Assembly (NCBI GenBank): GCA_021737975.1 | Contig: JAIPCZ010000001.1 | Coordinates: 114,290 to 178,289, forward strand | Direction of reading: 5' to 3' | Source: Polaromonas sp. | GTDB lineage: Bacteria > Pseudomonadota > Gammaproteobacteria > Burkholderiales > Burkholderiaceae_C | Length of the DNA stretch: 64,000 bases | In this document: positions 8,345 through 18,458 of the stretch, piece by piece | How positions within the stretch are numbered: the first letter of the stretch is position 1 | How the letters are laid out: each line of letters begins with the position of its first letter | Notes under the pieces: generated by a model | What the model was told of the DNA's origin: nothing | Database searches by the model: none | Seen by the model: only the letters and a program-made list of their open reading frames with translations | Translations under genes and position numbers: made by a program

Positions 8345-10015
8345 ATGAAAAGCGAAGAATTTGACTACATCATTGTTGGCGCCGGTTCGGCAGGTTGTGT
8401 CTTGGCCCACCGCTTGAGCGAAGACCCCGGCGCGCGGGTCTTGTTGCTGGAAGCTGGCGGCGGGGACAAGAACCTCTTTATTCACATGCCGTCCGGGTTC
8501 GCGTATCCCATGGCGAACAAGAATTACACCTGGCTGTATGAGTCGGAGCCGGAACCATTCATGGACCAGCGCCGCATCCATTGCCCGCGCGGCCGTGTGA
8601 TTGGCGGCTCGTCGTCCATCAACGGGATGGTCTACATCCGTGGCCATGCCCTCGACTACGACAGCTGGGCCGCCCGCTCCGGCCTGGAAGACTGGTCTTA
8701 CGCGGACTGCCTGCCATACTTTCGCAAGTCCGAGACGCGGGCTCGGGGGGGCGATGCGTACCGCGGGGACTCGGGCCCGCTTCATGTCAGCACGGGTGTC
8801 CGCAAAAATCCCCTGTATGACGCGTTTATCGAGGCAGGAAAACAGGCGGGCTACGCCTACACCGAGGACATGAACGGCTACCGGCAGGAGGGTTTCGGTG
8901 CCATGGACATGACCGTCCACAAGGGCCGCCGCTGCAGCACCGCGATCGCCTATTTGCGGCCGGCCCTGAAGCGGCCCAACCTGAGCTTGCAGACCCATTC
9001 GCTGGTGACCCGTTTGCTGTTCGATGGCCCGCGCGACACACCGCAAGTCATCGGGGTGGAGGTGTCGCACCGGGGTCAACTGGTGCAACTGCGAGCTGCC
9101 CGGGAAGTGATCCTGTCCGGGGGCGCCATCAATTCGCCGCAATTGCTGCAGCTCTCAGGCATTGGGGACCCGGCACATTTGCAGTCACTCGGCATTGGCG
9201 TCAAGGCGCCGCTCAAAGGTGTTGGCGAAAACCTTCAGGACCACCTGGAAACCTATGTTCAGTTTGCCTGCAAGGAACCCATTACGCTTTATTCGGCGCT
9301 CAATCCGCTGGTGAAGCTGAAGATCGGTCTCGAATGGATGCTGTTCGGCACCGGCCTGGGTGCGACCAACCATTTCGAGTCGGGGGGCTTTATTCGAAGC
9401 GAAGCGGGTGTCAAACACCCTGACCTGCAGTACCACTTTCTTCCGATGGCTGTGCGTTATGACGGCAAATCGGCCGCTCCCGGTCACGGCTTTCAGGCCC
9501 ATGTCGGTCCGATGAGGCCGACCAGCCGGGGGCATGTCAAATTGCGCGACGCCAATCCGCTGACACCACCGATCATTCAGTTCAATTACATGAGCACCGA
9601 GCAGGACCGCAAGGAAATGCGGGCTGCGATTCGCTTGACCCGTGAGCTCTTTTCCCAGGCGGCGTTTGATCGCTTTCGCGGCGACGAGTTGTCCCCGGGC
9701 ACAGCAGTCCAGAGCGATGCCGAGATCGATGCCCACATACGGGCCAACGCCGAGACGGCCTACCACCCCTCCTGCAGCTGTCGCATGGGCAGCGACGACA
9801 TGGCCGTGACCGACGGCGCTGCCAGGGTGTACGGGGTGAAGAACCTGCGGGTGGTGGACGCGTCGATCATGCCCGACGTGGTCAGTGGCAATCTGAATGT
9901 GCCGACGATCATGATGGCCGAAAAATTGGCAGATGTGATTCGCGGTCGCCAAGCACTGCCGCGCTCGACGGCGCCGGTTTTTGTGCATCCTGACTACCTG
10001 ACGGCGCAGCGCTGA
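8345..10015 (+). CDS. betA: Choline dehydrogenase (GMC oxidoreductase)
   Basis: A 556-residue FAD-dependent GMC oxidoreductase. It oxidises choline to betaine aldehyde at the membrane. The dinucleotide motif [17 protein letters not shown] is at the N terminus, then LLLEAG, PRGRVIGGSSSINGMVYIRG, the GMC signature 2 ([17 protein letters not shown]) and the catalytic His in YHPSCSCRMG with the Asn of SGNLNVPT at the C terminus. The ATG at 8345 is preferred; a GTG at 8330 that overlaps the betB stop is possible. With choX and betB it forms the entry into the pathway. Confidence 0.92.
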   Translation: MKSEEFDYIIVGAGSAGCVLAHRLSEDPGARVLLLEAGGGDKNLFIHMPSGFAYPMANKNYTWLYESEPEPFMDQRRIHCPRGRVIGGSSSINGMVYIRGHALDYDSWAARSGLEDWSYADCLPYFRKSETRARGGDAYRGDSGPLHVSTGVRKNPLYDAFIEAGKQAGYAYTEDMNGYRQEGFGAMDMTVHKGRRCSTAIAYLRPALKRPNLSLQTHSLVTRLLFDGPRDTPQVIGVEVSHRGQLVQLRAAREVILSGGAINSPQLLQLSGIGDPAHLQSLGIGVKAPLKGVGENLQDHLETYVQFACKEPITLYSALNPLVKLKIGLEWMLFGTGLGATNHFESGGFIRSEAGVKHPDLQYHFLPMAVRYDGKSAAPGHGFQAHVGPMRPTSRGHVKLRDANPLTPPIIQFNYMSTEQDRKEMRAAIRLTRELFSQAAFDRFRGDELSPGTAVQSDAEIDAHIRANAETAYHPSCSCRMGSDDMAVTDGAARVYGVKNLRVVDASIMPDVVSGNLNVPTIMMAEKLADVIRGRQALPRSTAPVFVHPDYLTAQR

Positions 10016-10156
10016 TCGGGTCGCGTCGCGCAAGAGCAACGCGATGGCGCGTTTGAGCACGGTCAGATTGAAATACCCTGTAGCATCGGGCGCCGACTTG
10101 AACAATTGAAGTCAGCGAGCCCAGCATTCACATTCAAACTGATGGAGACAATTGAG

Positions 10157-11155
10157 ATGAAAAAAATTATTTTTGCATTAACGGCGGCGGCGTTTGCCAG
10201 CGCGACTTACGCACAATCGACCGTCACGCTTTACGGGAAAATCGATGCTTCCATTCAGAACACAAGCACGACGGGTATGCCCAGTCAAACCAAGATCAGT
10301 TCAGGCGCACTGGACTCGAGCCGCTGGGGCTTGAAAGGATCCGAGGACCTGGGCGGTGGTTTGAATGCCAGCTTTCAGCTGGAAAGCGGATTCAGCGTCG
10401 ACACAGGCGCTGTCCGGGGCGCGAGCAACCTCTTCTCCCGCGTCGCCAAGATTGCCTTGACGGGCGGCTTCGGCTCGGTCAGTGCCGGCCTTCAGTGGAC
10501 GCCGTATGACAATGCCTGGCTGGATGCGCTGGACTATAACGGCGCGTCGGCCATGAATGCCGCGTTCTACGCTGGTGTTCATGGTGATAACGGCAACACC
10601 GGCTGGGGCAACGCCAAAAACTCGATCCAGTATGCAACACCTGATTTCAACGGATTTAATGCCGTCGTCATGGTGGCGCCGGGCGAAGATGCAATGCCTG
10701 GCATGAGCGCCAGCCGTTACACCGGTTTTGGTGTGAATTACGCTGCGGGTCCCCTGGCCGTGTCCTTCGGGCAGGAAACATTGACGCCGATGGGCTCGGG
10801 CGCCAACACCAATGGCTGGATTTTGACCGGCTCCTATGCCCTGAACGTGGTGAACCTGTTTGCAGCCTACGAGCGCGGCAGCACACCCACCACCGACGAA
10901 ACCGGTTACTCCGTGGGCGCGAGCATGCCATTGGGCGCCAAAATGAACCTGGCGGCCAGTTATGCGAGCGAAACCACCGACTTCAAAGCCGCCGGTGCGG
11001 ACGATAAGACGACCGCCTTTGGTACCACGCTGGTTTACAACATGAGCGCGCGCACCAATGTGTATGGCGCTTACCTGAGGAGCGAGTACACCCCGGGCGG
11101 TGGCAGCGGTGTCACCACCAGTACGTTCAGCCTTGGCGTGCGCCACAACTTTTGA
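10157..11155 (+). CDS. General outer-membrane porin (Omp32/Gram-negative porin family)
   Basis: A 332-residue trimeric beta-barrel porin. A signal peptide MKKIIFALTAAAFASATYAQ precedes the mature start STVTLYGKIDASIQ, the standard opening of betaproteobacterial porins. SSRWGLKGSEDLGGGL, the loop-3 region and the C-terminal phenylalanine (VRHNF) needed for outer-membrane assembly are all present. The ATG at 10157 has GGAG nine bases upstream. It probably admits small solutes such as choline for the pathway encoded upstream, but a general role is equally possible. A bidirectional terminator follows. Confidence 0.92.
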   Translation: MKKIIFALTAAAFASATYAQSTVTLYGKIDASIQNTSTTGMPSQTKISSGALDSSRWGLKGSEDLGGGLNASFQLESGFSVDTGAVRGASNLFSRVAKIALTGGFGSVSAGLQWTPYDNAWLDALDYNGASAMNAAFYAGVHGDNGNTGWGNAKNSIQYATPDFNGFNAVVMVAPGEDAMPGMSASRYTGFGVNYAAGPLAVSFGQETLTPMGSGANTNGWILTGSYALNVVNLFAAYERGSTPTTDETGYSVGASMPLGAKMNLAASYASETTDFKAAGADDKTTAFGTTLVYNMSARTNVYGAYLRSEYTPGGGSGVTTSTFSLGVRHNF

Positions 11156-11201
11156 TTTGAAACGCTGCTGACACCAGCGGGAAAATTCAGGACCCGATGA
11201 G

Positions 11202-11229
11202 GCCGCCGTGTTTGCACGGCGGGCTTTTT
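11202..11229. terminator. Rho-independent terminator after the porin gene
   Basis: A 9-base-pair GC stem (GCCGCCGTG paired with CACGGCGGG/C) with a four-base loop is followed by TTTTT. It lies between the convergent porin and hydantoinase-like genes and clearly serves the porin transcript. Confidence 0.85.
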
Positions 11230-11272
11230 CGCCTGTGCGCCCGGCATGGACGCAAGCGGGAACATCGCGTCT

Positions 11273-13294
11273 TCAGTGAATCTTGGTCACGGGTGGCCCT
11301 GACGCGGTCGCCGTGACACGGGCCTCAAAGAACATGTTGCCATCGATGTCGTTGTTGACATTGTTGTCTTCCTGGCTGAATTCAACGCGCGTGCTTGCAG
11401 CACCGGCGTCAAGCGCGCGCTCAGCGGCCTCGGTGCCGGCCAGATCCTGCGCATGCGCGATGGCCGGTGCCAGCGTGTTGAAGTCGCGCGGACCGCCAGG
11501 CGCGAAGACCCTGAAAACGCCCTTGACGGGTTGCGACACCGTGATGTGGACCCGCTGCGACACCTCCCCCAAGACCGCTCCCACCGCGTTCGCCACTTCA
11601 GCGAAGCGTGGCATGACCAACTGCACACCAAGACCTTGCGCCACCCTGGGGTAGTAACTGGCCGCGGGTGCGCCGACGGCGACCAAAGGCACGCTGGGGG
11701 AAAACTGCAGCTTGAACACCGCGTTTTGGCCGGAACCTGAATTGGAAGGACCAGTCAAGGCCATCGCCGTCAGCAAGGAGGCAATCTTGTTGGCGCTGCC
11801 TTCGTTCATTTGCCCTGCGTCGTTGAGTCCGGCCTCGATCAGCTTCTGGCAGATGGTGTCAATGACCTTGTCGACAACCTGTCTGGCCGGCGCCTGCGCG
11901 TCGCCAAGAACCCAGGTGCCCAGGCCATACAGGTGACGCATTTGGCGGGCCCAGATGCGGGCGCCAAAAATCGCGGCATCGGCGCTCCAGTGATCCGACA
12001 TGCCCAGCACATGGGCCGCATCACTCGGGGTAAACCCGCTGTAGATGGCCAGACCCTTGCGCTCCAGCCGGGCCAGCGCGCGGGACAAATGGCGGTCTTC
12101 CAGATTGGCGCGTTCGACGTCCACAGGGCCTGCTCCCAGGCGCTCCCAGGCGCTCTGTTCATCTTCCGGCAAACGCGCAAGCACCTCTTGGTCGCACTGC
12201 AAGCGCAACGCAAACCTGAGCTGTCCAATGTGGGGGGGCTCGTTTTGCCGACGCGCCAAAATCGCAACAATGGCCGGATTGTCATGTGCGAGCAAACTCA
12301 AGGGCACGACCCGGCGCGGCCCAATCGCCAGACCCTCGCCGCCAAGGAACCGGACCTCGCTGTCGCCGCCCAGGCCAACGGCATACACCTTGACCGCTTC
12401 CACCATGGGGCGCCATTGCCCGATCATGGCTCCGTCGAAACCCAGCTCGGGACGGCCATTGCGCACCACCGCAATATCGGTGGTCGTGCCCCCCATGTCG
12501 GCCACAATCGCATTTTGTAATCCGCTGAGGGCGCAGGCGCCCAGGACACTGGCCGCCGGACCCGACAGCACGGTACCCACGGGCCGCTGCAGGGCACTGG
12601 CGACGTTGATGAGCGTGCCATCTCCCTTGACCATCATCAGCGGCGCATCAATCTGACGCGCATTCAAGGTGCGCTTGACGGAGTCAATCAAGACGGCGAT
12701 GTGTGAAATCATTCGTGCGTTCAGGGCCGCGGTCAGGGCACGGCGCGGCGCGCCGAGCGTGGACGCGAGCTCGTGGCCGCAAGTGACGGGTCGATCACAC
12801 AAGGCTTTGACCCAGGCGCGAAGTTGCAGTTCGTGTTCGGGGTTGCGCACACCAAAGCTGGCCGAAATGGCAAAGGCGGAAACGCGCGGTGCGTGGTGCA
12901 GGATGGCCGCGCGCGAGGCCTCCTCGTCGAGCGCCTGGATCGGGAACCCGCCCGCGTCATGTCCGCCGGGCAGGGCGACAATGGCCTCGCCGCCGAGCAA
13001 CTCCACCAAGCCGCTGGTCTTGATCTGGGGCGGGTCGTAACCGGCGAGCAAAACACAGATGGGGGAGCCCTTGCCTTCCACCACTGAATTGGTGGTCAGC
13101 GTGGTCGACAGGGACACCATTCCGACGCGGCACAGCAGTTGCCCGGGCAGCTTGTCCAGTGAGGCGCCAATGCCCAAAGCCAGATCGAAGCGGGTGGTCA
13201 GGCTCTTTGCCGTGGCAACAATCCGCTTGTCGACATCGAGCAAGACGGCGTCGGTGAACGTGCCCCCGGTATCGATTCCCAGGAAATACGTCAT
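11273..13294 (-). CDS. Hydantoinase A/5-oxoprolinase family protein (HyuA-like)
   Basis: A 673-residue ASKHA-type protein. The N terminus MTYFLGIDTGGTFTDAVLLD carries the first phosphate-binding motif, VADMGGTTTDIAVV the second, and LSGPAASVLGA lies between. These are the marks of the HyuA half of N-methylhydantoinases and oxoprolinases, ATP-dependent enzymes that open five-membered cyclic amides. The start is set at the ATG that opens this motif; the frame continues upstream without support. No HyuB partner is present. As the last gene of the sarcosine oxidase operon it could feed sarcosine in from N-methylhydantoin, or open another cyclic amide. An acetone-carboxylase-like or C1 accessory role cannot be excluded. 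Confidence 0.75.
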   Translation of the reverse strand: MTYFLGIDTGGTFTDAVLLDVDKRIVATAKSLTTRFDLALGIGASLDKLPGQLLCRVGMVSLSTTLTTNSVVEGKGSPICVLLAGYDPPQIKTSGLVELLGGEAIVALPGGHDAGGFPIQALDEEASRAAILHHAPRVSAFAISASFGVRNPEHELQLRAWVKALCDRPVTCGHELASTLGAPRRALTAALNARMISHIAVLIDSVKRTLNARQIDAPLMMVKGDGTLINVASALQRPVGTVLSGPAASVLGACALSGLQNAIVADMGGTTTDIAVVRNGRPELGFDGAMIGQWRPMVEAVKVYAVGLGGDSEVRFLGGEGLAIGPRRVVPLSLLAHDNPAIVAILARRQNEPPHIGQLRFALRLQCDQEVLARLPEDEQSAWERLGAGPVDVERANLEDRHLSRALARLERKGLAIYSGFTPSDAAHVLGMSDHWSADAAIFGARIWARQMRHLYGLGTWVLGDAQAPARQVVDKVIDTICQKLIEAGLNDAGQMNEGSANKIASLLTAMALTGPSNSGSGQNAVFKLQFSPSVPLVAVGAPAASYYPRVAQGLGVQLVMPRFAEVANAVGAVLGEVSQRVHITVSQPVKGVFRVFAPGGPRDFNTLAPAIAHAQDLAGTEAAERALDAGAASTRVEFSQEDNNVNNDIDGNMFFEARVTATASGPPVTKIH

Positions 13295-13308
13295 CGCCCT
13301 GAGTTCAG

Positions 13309-13890
13309 TCAGGCCCCTGCTTCGCACAACCAGCGAAACAGGTAGTCTGCAAAGCTGCGGCGCACCGTCAACTCGAAGCTCGAGCCGGCCTGCAGGCACA
13401 ACACAATGGCACCGGCCTTGGCCACATGGGTTTGGGCCAGGGCGCCAGTGCCGAAGAAGCGCGGGTGCAGGTCCAGCGGGCAACCGCAGGACAGCAGATC
13501 GACCGAAGCCGGCCCTTGCAGCGTCAATGTGGTGTTGCCATCGCCCACCTGAACCAGCGAGCAGTGCAGGCCCGCCATGCCGGTCCGCAGCGCGGACTCC
13601 ACCGCCGCACTCTCGGCTCCCGGCAGCTTGAGGAGCCACTCGTCGGGGCCAAGCCACAGCAACTGGCGCCCGCCGCCCAGGCTCGCCGTATTGGGCTGCA
13701 CCGGCAGTTCAAGCCCGGTGGCGGCCAGCACAGCCTGGCTGAAACGGGCATCGGCAGCGTCGCCACGCACATTGAGCATCCCGATAAACGGCGACTCCCA
13801 GAGTGTGCACGACTGGCCATCAAGGCCCAGCACCCGGTGGCCCAGGCGGGCAATGCCGGCCAGGGGACTTTCCAGAACCAGTTCAGACAT
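13309..13890 (-). CDS. soxG: Sarcosine oxidase gamma subunit (copy 1)
   Basis: A 193-residue subunit of heterotetrameric sarcosine oxidase. It opens MSELVLESPLAG, has the GPDEWLL motif and ends in the GcvT-like RSFADYLFRWLCEAG block. This subunit is structural and packs against the alpha chain. The ATG at 13890 overlaps the end of soxA by eight bases, so translation is probably coupled. It is followed by the hydantoinase-like gene after 14 bases. Confidence 0.88.
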   Translation of the reverse strand: MSELVLESPLAGIARLGHRVLGLDGQSCTLWESPFIGMLNVRGDAADARFSQAVLAATGLELPVQPNTASLGGGRQLLWLGPDEWLLKLPGAESAAVESALRTGMAGLHCSLVQVGDGNTTLTLQGPASVDLLSCGCPLDLHPRFFGTGALAQTHVAKAGAIVLCLQAGSSFELTVRRSFADYLFRWLCEAGA

Positions 13891-16885
13891 TGTGGCGACT
13901 CCCTTGAGGGTCATAAAAGACCGGGCTGCAAACGGTGGCTGCGACATAGCGGCCATCGGCCAAGGCCGCAAATACTTTTTGTCCCATGCGCTGGGTGCCC
14001 GATTTGACCACGGCCATGGCAATCGAGCGCTTGAGCGTCGGACTGAAATAGCTGGAGGTCACGTGCCCGATCATGGGAACCGGCGGCGGACCGGACTGCG
14101 AATTTTCAGTGAGCTGTGTGCCTTCGGGCAGCACCAGTTGGGACTCGTCGGTCAGCAAGCCCACCAACTGCTTGCGGTTCGTGCCAGCGGTATGACTGCG
14201 GCTCAGCGAGCGGCGACCCAAAAAGTCCTTGGTCTTGGCGACCATGCCCCCCATGCCCAGATCGAACGGGGTGATGGAGCCATCGGTATCCTGCCCCACA
14301 ATGATGTAGCCCTTTTCGGCGCGCAACACGTGCATGGCTTCGGTGCCATAGGGTGTGATGTCGAGGTCTGCCCCCGCTGCCATGAGCGCCTTCCAGACAT
14401 GGGCGCCAGAATGGGACGGAACGTTCACCTCGAACGAGAGCTCGCCCGAGAAACTGATCCGCATGATGCGCGCCCGCACACCCGCCACGGTGCCATCACG
14501 GTAGCTCATGAAAGGAAACGCGGCAGCCGACAGGTCGACATCCTGGCACACCCGTTCCACCACGGCGCGACTCTTGGGGCCCACCACGGCGAAGGTGGAC
14601 CACTGGTCCGTCACTGTTGTCATGTAGACCTTCATGTCCGGCCACTCGGTCTGCACCCAGCGTTCCATCCACGTCAATACCCGCGCCGCGCCACCGGTGG
14701 TGGTGGTCATCAGAAAGTGGTCAGGACCCAGCCGCGCGGTGACACCATCGTCAAACACCATGCCGTTCTCATCGAGCATCAGCCCGTAACGGCACTTGCC
14801 CACTTCGAGCTTGAGCCATGGGTTGGTGTACATCCAGTTCAGCAGCCGCGCGGCGTCCGGGCCCTGAATGTCAATCTTGCCCAGGGTCGAGGCGTCCAGC
14901 ATGGCCACCCCGTTGCGCACGGCCATCACCTCGCGGTGCACGGACTCATCCAGCGTCTCCTGTCCCTGAGGAAAGTACCAGGGCCTCTTCCATTGGCCCA
15001 CGTCCTCGAACAGGGCGCCGGCCGCCACGTGGCACTCGTGCGGACTGGTCTTGCGCGCGGGGTCGAACAGGGAACCTCGCTCCAGCCCGGCCAGGAGACC
15101 GAAGGTGATGGGCAGGTAGTTCGGGCGGAAGGTGGTCGTGCCCACCTGGTCAATGGGTTTTCCCAAAGCGCGTGCCGCGATCGCCATGCCGCTGATGTTG
15201 CCCAGTTTGCCCTGGTCGGTGCCAAATCCCAGGGCGGTGTAGCGCTTGATGTGCTCGATGGACTCAAAGCCCTCGCGCACAGCGAGCTCGATGTCGGCGG
15301 CACCCACGTCGTTCTGGTAATCAACAAACGCCTTGGCGCGGCGCGACACGGGCTCGCCGGTTTCGGCAATCCAGAAAGCAGCGATCGCCTCCGAGGCCGG
15401 TTCGATGACCTTGAACACGGTTGGTGTCGCCGCAAACCCGGCGCTTGTTGCGGCGGCCGCGCCGGCACCACTCGCCTCGGCCAGGGTTTGCGCGAGCGTC
15501 CAGGTCGCATTGCAGGCGCCCACATTGAACTGGCCAGGCATCGCCGCGCCCGGCATGAAACAGACGGCCTGGTCGTTCCACTTGGCCTTTCCGCCGGAGT
15601 GTGAATAGAGATGGACCGCCGGGTTCCAGCCGGCGGACATGCCGATCGCATCACAATCGAGACGGCGTTGTTCACCATTGGCCTGGCCACCGATCATCTG
15701 GCGCACAGTGATGCCGGTCACCGCCACGCCCCCGCTGGCCTGGATGGGCACGAAGCCCCGCAAGACCTCGATGCTCGCCGCATGGGCCTGCTGCACGAGC
15801 CCGCCCGCCACGAAGTTGTCAGCGCGAACATCCACCACCGACACCTGCGCCCCCGCCTCTTTCAAGACCAGAGCGTCGGCGTAGGCGCTGTCGTTGTTGG
15901 TCAGGAACACAATGCGCCGGCCCACCAGCACACCATAGAGTTGTGCATAGTCGGCCATGGCCGATGACAGCATCACGCCGGGCAAATCGTTGTTGCCGAA
16001 CACCATGGGGCGCTCGTGGGCACCGGTGGCCAGCACCACCTGTTGGGCCCGTACCCGCCACAGGCGCTCGCGATAACCCTTGCGCTGCTTGACCGGAAGG
16101 TGATCGGTGAGCGACTCGCGAATGGTCAGGAAATTGTGGTCATGGTAGCCAAACACCACGCCGCGCCGGATGATGCGCACCTCGGGCATTTTGACCAGCT
16201 CCGCTTCGGCCGCACGGACCCAGTCCGAGGCCGACTGGCCGTCAATGGTGCCAGGCAGGCGGTGCGCGGCCCCGCCCAGGACAGGACCCAGTTCGCAGAG
16301 GATCACCCGGGCGCCACTGCGCCCGGCGGCCAGCGCCGCGGCCAGACCGGCGACGCCGCCGCCCGCAATCAGAACCTCGCAGTGAATGTTCTGATGCACA
16401 TAGCGGTCGCTATCGGCCTCGTGAGGCACCTCACCCAGGCCACCTGCCTTGCGGATAAAACGCTCGTACAGCATCCAGGCCTTGGCTGGCCACATGAAAG
16501 TCTTGTAATAGAAACCCGCCGGAAACAGGGGGGTAAACCAGCGGTTGATGCTGAGCAGATGTTTGCCCGGGCTGGGCCAGGCATTGATGCATTCGGCGTT
16601 GAGCGCCTCGTAGAGCTCCACCTCGGGCATCTTGGCGTTTGGAATGCTGTGTCCGCCGCTTTCGAGCTGCACCAGGGCCGACGGCTCTTCCACACCGCAG
16701 CTCACGATGCCGCGCGGGCGGTGGTACTTCCATGACCTGGCCAGCACTGTTTCGCCGGCCGCGAGCAGGGCCGAAGCCAAGGTGTCACCGCTGAGGCCGC
16801 GATAGCTGCGGCCGTTGAAGTTGAATGACACCGGGCGGCCGCGGTTCAGGCGCTCACCCTTGCCGGGAATACGGGTGCCGCTCAC
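13883..16885 (-). CDS. soxA: Sarcosine oxidase alpha subunit (copy 1)
   Basis: A 1000-residue subunit. The order of domains is an N-terminal ferredoxin-like NFNGRSYRGLSGDTLASALL segment, an NAD/FAD Rossmann region with IAGGGVAGLAAALAAG, a second nucleotide-binding half (LATGAHERP, FLTNNDSAYADAL) and a C-terminal GcvT-type THF-binding half (LDASTLGKIDIQGPDAARLLN, FSGELSFEV). It transfers the methyl carbon of sarcosine to THF as 5,10-methylene-THF. A GTG at 16885 is chosen because it overlaps the soxD stop as GTGA and gives the expected length. Confidence 0.93.
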   Translation of the reverse strand: MSGTRIPGKGERLNRGRPVSFNFNGRSYRGLSGDTLASALLAAGETVLARSWKYHRPRGIVSCGVEEPSALVQLESGGHSIPNAKMPEVELYEALNAECINAWPSPGKHLLSINRWFTPLFPAGFYYKTFMWPAKAWMLYERFIRKAGGLGEVPHEADSDRYVHQNIHCEVLIAGGGVAGLAAALAAGRSGARVILCELGPVLGGAAHRLPGTIDGQSASDWVRAAEAELVKMPEVRIIRRGVVFGYHDHNFLTIRESLTDHLPVKQRKGYRERLWRVRAQQVVLATGAHERPMVFGNNDLPGVMLSSAMADYAQLYGVLVGRRIVFLTNNDSAYADALVLKEAGAQVSVVDVRADNFVAGGLVQQAHAASIEVLRGFVPIQASGGVAVTGITVRQMIGGQANGEQRRLDCDAIGMSAGWNPAVHLYSHSGGKAKWNDQAVCFMPGAAMPGQFNVGACNATWTLAQTLAEASGAGAAAATSAGFAATPTVFKVIEPASEAIAAFWIAETGEPVSRRAKAFVDYQNDVGAADIELAVREGFESIEHIKRYTALGFGTDQGKLGNISGMAIAARALGKPIDQVGTTTFRPNYLPITFGLLAGLERGSLFDPARKTSPHECHVAAGALFEDVGQWKRPWYFPQGQETLDESVHREVMAVRNGVAMLDASTLGKIDIQGPDAARLLNWMYTNPWLKLEVGKCRYGLMLDENGMVFDDGVTARLGPDHFLMTTTTGGAARVLTWMERWVQTEWPDMKVYMTTVTDQWSTFAVVGPKSRAVVERVCQDVDLSAAAFPFMSYRDGTVAGVRARIMRISFSGELSFEVNVPSHSGAHVWKALMAAGADLDITPYGTEAMHVLRAEKGYIIVGQDTDGSITPFDLGMGGMVAKTKDFLGRRSLSRSHTAGTNRKQLVGLLTDESQLVLPEGTQLTENSQSGPPPVPMIGHVTSSYFSPTLKRSIAMAVVKSGTQRMGQKVFAALADGRYVAATVCSPVFYDPQGSRHNV

Positions 16886-17178
16886 GCCACACCCCCGTTT
16901 TTTGCCGCCGCATCGGGATTTTCCCCCGGCTTGTAGAACTTGCTGAACACGTAGCTCACGGTGTCGCGTTCGGCATTGAACCAGCGCCGGCAGCCCTGCG
17001 CGTGCAACCACTGCTCGCGGTGCAGTCCCTTGGGGTTCTTGCGCATGAAAAGATAGTCGCCCCACTGCGCATCGCTCAGGGCATCGGTATCAAGGGGGCG
17101 GGCAATATGGGCTTCGCCGCCGCAGCTGAATTCGCTTTCAGCTCTGGGGCCGCACCAGGGGCAAGTGATTTGTAGCAT
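16882..17178 (-). CDS. soxD: Sarcosine oxidase delta subunit (copy 1)
   Basis: A 98-residue zinc subunit. The zinc ligands known from characterised heterotetrameric sarcosine oxidases are kept at identical numbers: C6, C9, H59 and C63 (CPWC near the start, HAQGCRRWF later). It ends with the GTGA overlap into soxA and starts 10 bases after soxB. Residues 76-98 form a Lys/Ala/Asn-rich tail. Confidence 0.9.
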   Translation of the reverse strand: MLQITCPWCGPRAESEFSCGGEAHIARPLDTDALSDAQWGDYLFMRKNPKGLHREQWLHAQGCRRWFNAERDTVSYVFSKFYKPGENPDAAAKNGGVA

Positions 17179-17188
17179 AGCTTGACTT

Positions 17189-18439
17189 TTAGTGAGCGAC
17201 GCCAGCCGCGCCGTGTTCATCGATCAGGTGGCCGGAGGTAAATCGGTTGATGGTGAATGCCGCATTCAGGGCATGCGGCTCGTCCTGCGCCATGGTGTGC
17301 GCCATGACCCAACCGGAACCCGGCGTGGCCTTGAAACCACCCGTGCCCCAGCCGCAGTTGAAGTACAGGCCCTTGATGTGCGTCTTGGAGATGATGGGGC
17401 AGGCATCGGGCGCCACATCCACGATCCCGCCCCATTGCCGGTTCATGCGAACCCGGCGGAAGATCGGGAACAGCTCGCAGATGGCCTGCAGGGTGTGCTC
17501 GATCACGGGGAAGCTGCCGCGCTGCCCGTAGCCGACATAGCTGTCGATGCCCGCGCCAATCACCAGGTCCCCCTTGTCGGACTGGCTCACATAGGCATGA
17601 ATCGCGTTGGACATCACCACGGTGTGCAAAATCGGCTTGAGCGGCTCGGACACCAGCGCCTGCAAGGGGTGGCTTTCCAGTGGCAGGCGAATGCCCGCCA
17701 TGTCGGCCAGCACCGTGCTGTGACCGGCCGACACGACACCGATTTTCTTGCTCTTGATGGTGCCGCGCGTGGTCTCGATACCGACCACCTGGTCGCCTTC
17801 GCGCTGGATGCCGATGACCTCGCAGTTTTGCAGAATGTCGACACCCAGGCGATCGGCCGCCCGGGCGAAACCCCAGGCAATGGCATCGTGGCGGGCAACG
17901 CCACCACGGGGCTGAAACGAGGCGCCCATGACGGGATAGCGCAGGTCGGCCGAGGTATTCATGATCGGCACCATTTCCTTGATCTGGGCCGGTGTCAGCA
18001 CCACGCCATCGACGCCATTGAGCCGGTTGGCGTTGACCCGCCGGTTGATGTCGCGCATGTCTTGCAGCGAGTGACCCACATTCATCACACCGCGCTGGCT
18101 GAACAGCATGTTGTAGTTGAGCTCCTGCGACAGGCCTTCCCACAATTTGAGCGATTTTTCATACAAATGGGTGGCGTCATCCCACAGGTAGTTGGAGCGC
18201 ACGATGGTGGTGTTGCGCGCCGTGTTGCCGCCGCCCAGCCAGCCGCGCTCGACCACGGCAATGTTGCGCATCCCGTGCTCCTTGGCCAGATAGTAGGCCG
18301 TGGCCAGGCCATGGCCGCCACCGCCCACAATGATGGCATCGTAGCTGCCTTGGGGTGTCGGACTGCGCCACTGCTTCTGCCAGTTCTCGTGATAGGACAT
18401 GGCATTGCGGGCAAGCGAAAAAATTGAAAAATGACTCAC
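17189..18439 (-). CDS. soxB: Sarcosine oxidase beta subunit (copy 1)
   Basis: A 416-residue flavoprotein subunit holding the sarcosine dehydrogenation site. The FAD motif is [17 protein letters not shown] near residue 36. H184 in [10 protein letters not shown] is the likely covalent FMN attachment site by comparison with His173 of known Sox[11 protein letters not shown] and [16 protein letters not shown] are conserved C-terminal segments. A GTG at 18439 opens the typical [12 protein letters not shown] start. It is the second gene of a sdaA-soxB-D-A-G operon. Confidence 0.92.
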   Translation of the reverse strand: MSHFSIFSLARNAMSYHENWQKQWRSPTPQGSYDAIIVGGGGHGLATAYYLAKEHGMRNIAVVERGWLGGGNTARNTTIVRSNYLWDDATHLYEKSLKLWEGLSQELNYNMLFSQRGVMNVGHSLQDMRDINRRVNANRLNGVDGVVLTPAQIKEMVPIMNTSADLRYPVMGASFQPRGGVARHDAIAWGFARAADRLGVDILQNCEVIGIQREGDQVVGIETTRGTIKSKKIGVVSAGHSTVLADMAGIRLPLESHPLQALVSEPLKPILHTVVMSNAIHAYVSQSDKGDLVIGAGIDSYVGYGQRGSFPVIEHTLQAICELFPIFRRVRMNRQWGGIVDVAPDACPIISKTHIKGLYFNCGWGTGGFKATPGSGWVMAHTMAQDEPHALNAAFTINRFTSGHLIDEHGAAGVAH

Positions 18440-18458
18440 ATCAGGCCCTTGTCTGTTT

